A DNA stretch of 56,820 bases from Buttiauxella noackiae ATCC 51607 (GTDB lineage Bacteria > Pseudomonadota > Gammaproteobacteria > Enterobacterales > Enterobacteriaceae), in contig NZ_LXEO01000058.1 in the NCBI RefSeq assembly GCF_001654865.1, positions 1 through 56,820 on the forward strand, written 5' to 3'. Position numbers and translations under genes: made by a program. Position 1 is the stretch's first letter. Each line of letters opens with the position of its first letter. Below, piece by piece: positions 50,380 to 56,820 of this stretch. The notes under the pieces are model-generated. The model was given only the letters and a program-made list of their open reading frames with translations. It did no database searches and was not told the origin of the DNA.

Positions 50380-52569
50380 TCAGGCACTTTTCAGGTCACT
50401 GGTTGGGCGCGCGGCTTCAACCGGTGGATAGTACGGCTCGTTACGGGACGCTTTTGTACGCAGACCATCAGGCACCTGGTATAGCGGGCCGAGATGCTCA
50501 TACTGCTGGGCCATATCGAGATATTTGGCGCTGCCGATGGTGTCTAACCAGCGGAAGGCACCGCCGTGGAACGGAGGGAATCCCAGGCCGTAAACCAGAG
50601 CCATATCAGCTTCTGCCGGGCTTGCGATAATGCCTTCTTCCAGGCAACGCACCACTTCGTTGACCATTGGGATCATCATGCGAGCAATGATCTCTTCGTC
50701 GCTGAAGTTATGACGTGGCTTGCTGACATCTGCCAGCAGGCTGTCGGTGGCTTCGTCTTGTTCTTTACGGGGCTTGCCTTTGCTGTCTTGTTTGTAGCGA
50801 TAGAAACCCTGCTGGGTTTTCTGGCCGTAACGGCCTGCGTCAAACATCGCATCAACCGCATCGCGGTAATCTTTTTGCATACGCTGTGGGAAACCAGCGG
50901 CCATAACAGCTTGCGCGTGGTGCGCGGTATCAATACCAACCACGTCTAGCAGATACGCCGGGCCCATTGGCCAACCGAACTGTTTTTCCATCACTTTGTC
51001 GATTTGACGGAAATCGGCACCGTCGCGCATCAGTTGGCTGAAACCTGCAAAGTACGGGAACAGCACGCGGTTGACGAAGAAGCCTGGGCAGTCGTTCACA
51101 ACGATCGGGGTTTTGCCCATTTTGCTGGCCCACGCCACGACCTTCGCGATAGTTTGCTCAGACGTTTTATCTCCACGAATGACTTCGACTAACGGCATGC
51201 GATGCACAGGGTTAAAGAAGTGCATGCCGCAGAAGTTTTCCGGGCGCTTCAGGCTGTTTGCCAACTCGCCAATAGGAATGGTCGATGTGTTTGACGCCAG
51301 AACGGTATCTGGACGTACTTTATCTTCCACTTCTGCCAGAACGGCTTTCTTAACTTTCGGATTTTCAACAACCGCTTCAACCACTACATCGACACGCTCA
51401 AAACCGGCGTAATCGAGCGTCGGATGAATAGTGGCAATTACACCTGCCAGTTTCATGCCGTCGATTTTGCCGCGTTCGAGCTGTTTGTTCAGTAGCTTAC
51501 TGGCCTCGTTAATACCCAGTTCCAGCGACTTCTCATTAATATCCTTCATTAATACCGGTACGCCTTTCCAGGCAGACTGGTAAGCAATGCCGCCGCCCAT
51601 GATCCCGGCACCAAGAACGGCTGCCTGTTTCGGGGTTTCGGTATTTTTGGTCAGCTTTTTCGCCTGACCTTTTATGTATTGGTCGTTAAGGAAAATCCCG
51701 ACCAGCGCACGGGCCTCATTGGAACGTGCCAACGGCACGAAACTTTGAGTCTCCAGTTTTAATGCTTCATCACGCCCCAGACGCGCCGCGGCTTCAATGG
51801 TTTTTACTGCCGTCATCGGAGCAGGGTAGTGTTTACCGGCAATTTGCATCACCATGCTCTTAGCAATGGTGAAGCTCATGGTGGCTTCGATTTTGCTCAG
51901 TTTCAGAGGTTGGAGTTTCGGTGCGCGTTTGGCTTTCCAGTCCAGATCGCCATTAATCGCCTGGCGCAGTATTGCCAGTGCGCCATCGCGCAGTTTTTCA
52001 GTTTTGACGACACCGTCAACTAAACCGAGTTTTTGTGCTTCAACTGCACCAACATCTTTCCCGGCGGTGATAATCTCCAGCGCGCTGTCAGCACCCAGTA
52101 AACGTGGCAGACGCACAGAGCCACCGAAACCAGGCATGATGCCCAGCTTGGTTTCCGGCAGGCCGATACGGGTGTCAGGCGTGGCCAGACGGTAATCTGT
52201 TGCCAGGACACATTCACATCCGCCGCCAAGGGCATAACCATTAACTGCCGAAATGGTAGGGACCGGTAAATCTTCCAGGCGATTGAAAACGCTGTTGGCG
52301 AATTGCAGCCAGTGAGTCAGTTGCTCCGCAGGAACCAGGAACAGCGACAGAAATTCGGTAATATCAGCGCCAACGATAAACGCTGCTTTATTGGAACTGA
52401 GCAGCAGGCCTTTTAACTGCGGCTGCTTTTCCAGCACATCCAGCGCGTGGCCGAGGCTTGCTACGGTCGCGGTGTCGAGTTTATTCACTGAGCCGGGTGC
52501 ATCGAATACCAATTCTGCGATGCCATCTTCCAGCCAGTCGAGATGTAAGGTTTCACCTTGGTAGAGCAT
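50380..52569 (-). CDS. fadB: Fatty-acid oxidation complex alpha subunit FadB
   Basis: A 729-residue multifunctional enzyme. N-terminal enoyl-CoA hydratase/isomerase (residues about 1-190) with catalytic Glu in [14 protein letters not shown] and [14 protein letters not shown]; Rossmann 3-hydroxyacyl-CoA dehydrogenase (about 315-495) with [13 protein letters not shown] and the catalytic His in [11 protein letters not shown]-terminal dehydrogenase dimer domain. It pairs with FadA in an alpha2beta2 complex. A FadR operator lies 27 bp upstream. Confidence 0.97.
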   Translation of the reverse strand: MLYQGETLHLDWLEDGIAELVFDAPGSVNKLDTATVASLGHALDVLEKQPQLKGLLLSSNKAAFIVGADITEFLSLFLVPAEQLTHWLQFANSVFNRLEDLPVPTISAVNGYALGGGCECVLATDYRLATPDTRIGLPETKLGIMPGFGGSVRLPRLLGADSALEIITAGKDVGAVEAQKLGLVDGVVKTEKLRDGALAILRQAINGDLDWKAKRAPKLQPLKLSKIEATMSFTIAKSMVMQIAGKHYPAPMTAVKTIEAAARLGRDEALKLETQSFVPLARSNEARALVGIFLNDQYIKGQAKKLTKNTETPKQAAVLGAGIMGGGIAYQSAWKGVPVLMKDINEKSLELGINEASKLLNKQLERGKIDGMKLAGVIATIHPTLDYAGFERVDVVVEAVVENPKVKKAVLAEVEDKVRPDTVLASNTSTIPIGELANSLKRPENFCGMHFFNPVHRMPLVEVIRGDKTSEQTIAKVVAWASKMGKTPIVVNDCPGFFVNRVLFPYFAGFSQLMRDGADFRQIDKVMEKQFGWPMGPAYLLDVVGIDTAHHAQAVMAAGFPQRMQKDYRDAVDAMFDAGRYGQKTQQGFYRYKQDSKGKPRKEQDEATDSLLADVSKPRHNFSDEEIIARMMIPMVNEVVRCLEEGIIASPAEADMALVYGLGFPPFHGGAFRWLDTIGSAKYLDMAQQYEHLGPLYQVPDGLRTKASRNEPYYPPVEAARPTSDLKSA

Positions 52570-52595
52570 GTCAGTCTCCTGAATCCAGCAATGGG

Positions 52596-52612
52596 ATCTG
52601 GTCGTACCAGAT
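52596..52612. promoter_or_regulatory. FadR operator of fadBA
   Basis: ATCTGGTCGTACCAGAT is a 17-bp FadR site; on the minus strand it reads as the operator known for E. coli fadB. FadR represses fadBA until long-chain acyl-CoA releases it. Confidence 0.9.
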
Positions 52613-52633
52613 GGAGAGGAGTGTGGAATTGAT

Positions 52634-52648
52634 GTTAATGAAATGCAA
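52634..52648. promoter_or_regulatory. Possible ArcA box upstream of fadBA
   Basis: GTTAATGAAATGCAA is close to the ArcA consensus GTTAATTAAATG. ArcA represses fadBA under low oxygen in E. coli. It lies between fadB and divergent pepQ. Confidence 0.45.
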
Positions 52649-52763
52649 ATAGCTCTTTAAATATTTGCAAAGATGATCACAGCCACTGGAAATAAGTTCG
52701 CAAACTTTACGGTGTGCTAAGATGCGTGGCGTTCAGTTTATGAAAAAAACAGAAGGGTAAATC

Positions 52764-54095
52764 ATGGATTCACTGGCCTCACTTTATAAAGATCATGTGG
52801 CAACTTTGCAGGAGCGTACCCGCAATGTTCTGGCGCGTTTTAATCTCGACGCGCTGTTGATTCACTCGGGCGAGTTGGTCAACGTCTTCCTCGATGATCA
52901 TCCGTATCCGTTCAAAGTTAACCCACAATTCAAAGCCTGGGTTCCGGTGACACAAGTGCCCAACTGCTGGCTGCTGGTGGATGGTGTTAACAAACCGAAA
53001 CTGTGGTTCTACTTGCCGGTTGATTACTGGCACAACGTTGAGCCGCTGCCAGAATCCTTCTGGACTGACGAAATTGAAGTCATTGCTTTGCCAAAAGCAG
53101 ATGGCATTGGCAGCCAGTTGCCTGCCGCACGTGGCAATATCGGTTACATCGGCCCTGTGCCAGAGCGTGCTGTGCAGCTTGAAATTCAGGGTGCGAATAT
53201 CAATCCGAAAGGGGTGATTGATTACCTGCATTACCATCGCTCTTATAAAACAGATTATGAATTGGCGTGTATGCGTGAAGCGCAGAAAACCGCAGTGGTT
53301 GGCCACCAGGCAGCTCATGAAGCCTTCTTGTCTGGAATGAGCGAGTTTGATATCAACCTGGCTTATTTGACGGCAACCGGACACCGCGATACCGATGTGC
53401 CATATGGCAATATTGTGGCACTCAACGAGCACGCAGCAGTTCTGCACTACACCAAATTAGATAATCGCGCGCCTGCGGAAATGCGTAGCTTCCTTTTAGA
53501 TGCTGGCGCGGAATACAACGGCTATGCGGCTGATTTAACGCGTACCTGGTCGGCTAATAGCGACAATGATTATGCTCAATTGGTGAAAGACGTTAACACC
53601 GAGCAACTTGCGTTAATTGACACCCTGAAAGCGGGGGTGCGCTATACCGATTATCATATTCAGTTCCATCAACGTATCGCGAAGTTGCTGAACCGCCATA
53701 AGCTAGTTACGGGCATTAGCGAAGAAGCGATGGTAGAAACCGGTATTACTGGGCCGTTTATGCCGCACGGTTTGGGTCACCCGTTGGGTCTGCAGGTTCA
53801 TGATGTCGCTGGCTTCATGCAGGATGATACCGGTACGCACCTTGCTGCTCCTTCTCAATATCCGTATCTGCGCTGCACGCGTATTCTGGAGCCGCGTATG
53901 GTTCTGACTATCGAGCCGGGCATTTACTTCATTGAGTCTTTACTCGCGCCATGGCGCGAAGGCCAGTACAGCAAACACTTTGACTGGCAGCGCATTGAAG
54001 CAATGAAACCTTTCGGTGGTGTTCGCATTGAAGACAACGTCATTGTTTACGAAAACAGTGTTGAAAACATGACGCGTGATTTGAAACTGGCGTAA
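52764..54095 (+). CDS. pepQ: Xaa-Pro dipeptidase PepQ
   Basis: A 443-residue metallopeptidase of the M24 (pita-bread) family that cuts X-Pro dipeptides. The two-metal site is visible in order: [18 protein letters not shown] (two Asp 11 residues apart), [14 protein letters not shown] (His), TIEPGIYFI (Glu) and [13 protein letters not shown] (Glu). Length equals the E. coli enzyme. Divergent from fadBA; its stop shares one base with the yigZ start. Confidence 0.96.
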   Translation: MDSLASLYKDHVATLQERTRNVLARFNLDALLIHSGELVNVFLDDHPYPFKVNPQFKAWVPVTQVPNCWLLVDGVNKPKLWFYLPVDYWHNVEPLPESFWTDEIEVIALPKADGIGSQLPAARGNIGYIGPVPERAVQLEIQGANINPKGVIDYLHYHRSYKTDYELACMREAQKTAVVGHQAAHEAFLSGMSEFDINLAYLTATGHRDTDVPYGNIVALNEHAAVLHYTKLDNRAPAEMRSFLLDAGAEYNGYAADLTRTWSANSDNDYAQLVKDVNTEQLALIDTLKAGVRYTDYHIQFHQRIAKLLNRHKLVTGISEEAMVETGITGPFMPHGLGHPLGLQVHDVAGFMQDDTGTHLAAPSQYPYLRCTRILEPRMVLTIEPGIYFIESLLAPWREGQYSKHFDWQRIEAMKPFGGVRIEDNVIVYENSVENMTRDLKLA

Positions 54096-54706
54096 TGGAT
54101 AGCTGGCTGATTCCTGCTGAATCCGTCACGGTCAGTGAGGAAATCAAGAAAAGTCGTTTTATTACGCTGGTCGCGCATACGGCTGGCGTAATAGCGGCGA
54201 AAGCGTTTCTTGAAAAAATACGTTCTGAACACCCGGATGCCCGGCATCATTGCTGGGCCTGGGTGGCTGGTGCGCCGGATGACTCGCAGCAGTTAGGCTT
54301 TTCTGATGATGGCGAACCCGCAGGTACTGCTGGAAAACCAATGCTTGCCCAGCTTATGGGAAGTGGTATAGGTGAAATTACTGCTGTAGTCGTTCGCTAC
54401 TCTGGCGGAATCAAACTCGGAACAGGCGGTTTGGTCAAAGCCTACGGCGGCGGGGTGCAGGCGGCATTAAACCAATTGCCTACTGTGCTCAAAGTTCCGT
54501 TAACCGAATATACTTTGCAATGTGACTACGCACAGCTTGCGGGAATCGAAACGCTACTCAAGCAGTACGACGGTATTGTGATGCAAAGTGATTTCCAGGC
54601 ATCTGTACTATTACGTGTGGCATTGCCACAGGCAAAATTCACTGATTTTTCAGTCAGACTTGCTGATTTTAGCCGCGGTGCATTGCATTTATTGCCGGCT
54701 GAATAA
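54095..54706 (+). CDS. yigZ: IMPACT-family protein YigZ
   Basis: A 203-residue protein of the UPF0029/IMPACT family. The N-terminal domain has KKSRFITLVAHT, HHCWAWVAGAPDDSQ, FSDDGEPAGTAGKPML and VVRYSGGIKLGTGGLVKAY; the C-terminal part is an EF-G domain-V-like fold. Members are linked to translation or ribosome interaction, but the bacterial role is not settled. ATG overlaps the pepQ TAA (TAATG). Confidence 0.93.
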   Translation: MDSWLIPAESVTVSEEIKKSRFITLVAHTAGVIAAKAFLEKIRSEHPDARHHCWAWVAGAPDDSQQLGFSDDGEPAGTAGKPMLAQLMGSGIGEITAVVVRYSGGIKLGTGGLVKAYGGGVQAALNQLPTVLKVPLTEYTLQCDYAQLAGIETLLKQYDGIVMQSDFQASVLLRVALPQAKFTDFSVRLADFSRGALHLLPAE

Positions 54707-54751
54707 TAATTCCCTCTCGTTATTTTTTTGATAGTTAAGGAAGCGGCTGAA

Positions 54752-56203
54752 ATGCATTTTCGCGCCATAACCCGAATCGTTGGTCTGTTAGTTATTCTTT
54801 TTTCCGTGACCATGATTATTCCAGGGTTGGTAGCTTTAATTTATCGCGATGGTGCTGGCCGAGCTTTTACCCAGACTTTCTTCGCAGCGTTACTCATTGG
54901 TTCTTTTTTGTGGTGGCCTAACAGACGACAGAAAAGTGAGCTCAAACCTCGAGAAGGGTTCCTGATCGTCGTATTGTTCTGGACAGTGCTGGGGAGTGTG
55001 GGGGCGTTGCCCTTTATTTTTGCGGAACAGCCTAATCTCACTATTACCGATGCGTTCTTTGAATCGTTCTCGGGCTTAACCACTACCGGGGCGACAACGC
55101 TCGTTGGGCTCGATACGCTTCCTCACGCCATTCTCTTTTATCGGCAGATGTTGCAGTGGTTCGGCGGTATGGGGATCATTGTTCTCGCCGTGGCAATTTT
55201 GCCGATACTGGGCGTCGGTGGGATGCAGCTTTATCGCGCTGAAATGCCGGGGCCGCTTAAAGATAATAAAATGCGTCCGCGTATCGCGGATACAGCAAAA
55301 ACCCTGTGGCTCATCTATGTCTTGTTAACCGTTGCGTGCGCTCTGGCGCTCTGGTTTGCGGGCATGCCTGCATTTGATGCAATAGGCCATAGTTTTGCGA
55401 CTATAGCTATTGGTGGTTTTTCCACTCATGACGCCAGTATTGGCTATTTCGATAGCCCAACAATTAACACTATTATCGCCATCTTCTTACTGATCTCCGG
55501 TTGTAACTATGGCCTGCACTTCTCTTTATTAAGTGGGCGTAATTTAAAAGTCTACTGGCGCGATCCTGAGTTCCGTATGTTCATTGGCGTGCAACTGACG
55601 CTGGTGGCTATTTGTACCCTGGTATTGTGGTTCCATAATACTTACCAGACTGCTTTGCTCACGCTGAACCAGGCATTCTTCCAGGTGGTATCGATGGCGA
55701 CGACCGCCGGCTTCACCACCGACAGTATTGCGCGTTGGCCTCTGTTTTTACCTGTGTTGTTACTGTGCTCTGCTTTTATAGGTGGCTGTGCGGGTTCAAC
55801 GGGTGGTGGGCTCAAGGTCATTCGTATTCTGTTGCTGTTCAAACAAGGCAACCGTGAACTTAAACGCCTCGTGCACCCCAACGCGGTATATAGCATCAAG
55901 CTTGGGAACCGTGCGTTACCGGAACGAATCCTTGAAGCGGTATGGGGATTCTTCTCTGCTTATGCACTGGTCTTTATCGTCAGCATGCTCGCGATTATTG
56001 CGACTGGCGTGGATGACTTCTCGGCCTTTGCTTCCGTTGCTGCAACATTAAATAACCTTGGCCCAGGGTTGGGTGTTGTGGCAGACAATTTTGCCAGCAT
56101 GAACCCAGTGGCAAAATGGATATTGATTGCCAACATGCTGTTTGGCCGTCTTGAAGTGTTTACCTTACTCGTACTGTTCACGCCAACTTTCTGGCGAGAG
56201 TAA
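54752..56203 (+). CDS. trkH: Potassium uptake channel subunit TrkH
   Basis: A 483-residue membrane protein with four tandem pore-type repeats; selectivity-loop signatures are FSGLTTTGATTLVG, ATIAIGGFSTHDAS, SMATTAGFTTDS and NNLGPGLGVV. Works with TrkA to import K+. The start MHFRAITRIVG at 54752 has AAGGAAG 8 bp upstream; a start eight codons earlier does not fit the family. 45 bp after yigZ. Confidence 0.96.
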   Translation: MHFRAITRIVGLLVILFSVTMIIPGLVALIYRDGAGRAFTQTFFAALLIGSFLWWPNRRQKSELKPREGFLIVVLFWTVLGSVGALPFIFAEQPNLTITDAFFESFSGLTTTGATTLVGLDTLPHAILFYRQMLQWFGGMGIIVLAVAILPILGVGGMQLYRAEMPGPLKDNKMRPRIADTAKTLWLIYVLLTVACALALWFAGMPAFDAIGHSFATIAIGGFSTHDASIGYFDSPTINTIIAIFLLISGCNYGLHFSLLSGRNLKVYWRDPEFRMFIGVQLTLVAICTLVLWFHNTYQTALLTLNQAFFQVVSMATTAGFTTDSIARWPLFLPVLLLCSAFIGGCAGSTGGGLKVIRILLLFKQGNRELKRLVHPNAVYSIKLGNRALPERILEAVWGFFSAYALVFIVSMLAIIATGVDDFSAFASVAATLNNLGPGLGVVADNFASMNPVAKWILIANMLFGRLEVFTLLVLFTPTFWRE

Positions 56204-56215
56204 CCGGAGCCTGTA

Positions 56216-56749
56216 GTGAGAACTTTGATTCTGTTTTCGACCCGTGATGGTCAAACTCGTGAGATTGCTTCTTATATAGCATCTGAGTTGAAAGAGCTTG
56301 GTGTAGAGAGCGATGTGGTTAATCTGCATCGCACCAAAGATATTGCCTGGGATAACTATGAGCGGGTCGTTATTGGTGCGTCTATTCGGTACGGACACTT
56401 TCATTCATCAGTTGCGGCGTTTGTGAAGAAGCATCAGCAAGCGCTGAACAACATCCCAAGCGCTTTCTTTTCCGTAAACCTGGTTGCACGCAAACCAGAG
56501 AAGCGTTCACCACAAACCAACTCTTATACACGTAAGTTCTTGTTGACCTCGCCGTGGCAACCAAATCACTGCGCCGTATTCGCTGGAGCACTGCGTTACC
56601 CGCGTTATCGTTGGTACGATCGCATGATGATTCGTTTGATTATGAAGATGACTGGTGGTGAAACGGATATTAGCAAAGAAGTTGTTTATACAGATTGGCC
56701 GCAGGTAGCTCGTTTTGCCCATGAGATAGTGCACTTAAACAGCAAATAG
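56216..56749 (+). CDS. hemG: Menaquinone-dependent protoporphyrinogen oxidase HemG
   Basis: A 177-residue flavodoxin-fold enzyme: FMN-binding loop [17 protein letters not shown] (residues about 6-22), [16 protein letters not shown], and the long insertion loop [16 protein letters not shown] typical of HemG. It oxidises protoporphyrinogen IX, passing electrons to menaquinone or ubiquinone. The start is GTG at 56216 with GGAG 6 bp upstream, 12 bp after trkH. Confidence 0.95.
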   Translation: MRTLILFSTRDGQTREIASYIASELKELGVESDVVNLHRTKDIAWDNYERVVIGASIRYGHFHSSVAAFVKKHQQALNNIPSAFFSVNLVARKPEKRSPQTNSYTRKFLLTSPWQPNHCAVFAGALRYPRYRWYDRMMIRLIMKMTGGETDISKEVVYTDWPQVARFAHEIVHLNSK

Positions 56750-56751
56750 TG

Positions 56752-56771
56752 TCCAAAACACACGTTTTGGA
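56752..56771. other. Hairpin after hemG
   Basis: TCCAAAAC-ACAC-GTTTTGGA is a perfect 8-bp stem right after the hemG stop. It is followed by an A run, not a T run, so it is not a standard plus-strand terminator. Confidence 0.5.
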
Positions 56772-56820
56772 TAAAAAAAACGCGCTCAGTCATATTTTTG
56801 CAATAAACACTTGTCAGCTC
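56772..56820 (+). promoter_or_regulatory. Partial rRNA operon P1 promoter at window edge
   Basis: In E. coli hemG is followed by rrnA. Here an AT-rich stretch (56772-56810) precedes TTGTCAG at 56811-56817, the -35 element typical of rrn P1 promoters. The -10 box and the 16S gene would lie beyond the window. Confidence 0.5.

Overview
This window is chromosomal DNA of a gram-negative enteric bacterium (order Enterobacterales, most likely family Enterobacteriaceae but not Escherichia itself). The gene order is the conserved block known from E. coli between hemY and the rrnA ribosomal operon, and most proteins are near full-length matches to their E. coli namesakes. Features that set it apart from E. 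coli are ERIC repeats, a non-E. coli type hemB next to tatD, an extra small secreted protein gene beside fadA, and an approximately 8 kb catabolic island between metE and ysgA. No tRNA, rRNA gene, CRISPR array, insertion sequence or prophage was seen; the window stops inside what looks like the promoter of an rRNA operon.

Layout: 1-540 holds the small RNA GlmZ with a sigma-54-type promoter and three phased GlrR-type sites. 586-4733 (minus) is hemCDXY (haem pathway). 5015-7567 is cyaA (adenylate cyclase, TTG start), convergent with cyaY. 8013-13621 is lptM, dapF-yigA-xerC-yigB and the SOS gene uvrD with a LexA box. 13622-22533 carries corA behind a long leader, rarD, yigI, pldA, recQ, rhtC, rhtB, pldB and yigL. 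22646-26891 is yigM, metR and metE, with MetR and MetJ sites and an ERIC element in the metE leader.

27034-35252 (minus) is the island: a biuret-hydrolase-like isochorismatase-family enzyme, then homologues of the three oxamate carbamoyltransferase components (AllH, FdrA/AllF, AllG), a carbamate kinase, a stand-alone allophanate-hydrolase C-terminal-type domain, a CodB-like NCS1 permease and an AllS-like LysR regulator. Read together these suggest uptake of a small urea-derived compound, removal of ammonia, phosphorolysis of a carbamoyl compound to carbamoyl phosphate, and ATP formation by the kinase. The idea that biuret/allophanate is the substrate is an inference.

35517-43736 returns to the conserved order: ysgA, udp (two CRP sites), rmuC, ubiE-ubiJ-ubiB, tatABC. 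43779-48538 holds tatD, an aspartate-type hemB, rfaH, ubiD and fre. 48585-52569 (minus) is a small secreted protein of unknown function and the fadBA beta-oxidation operon with a perfect FadR operator; pepQ-yigZ-trkH-hemG follow on the plus strand up to the likely rrn promoter at the right edge.
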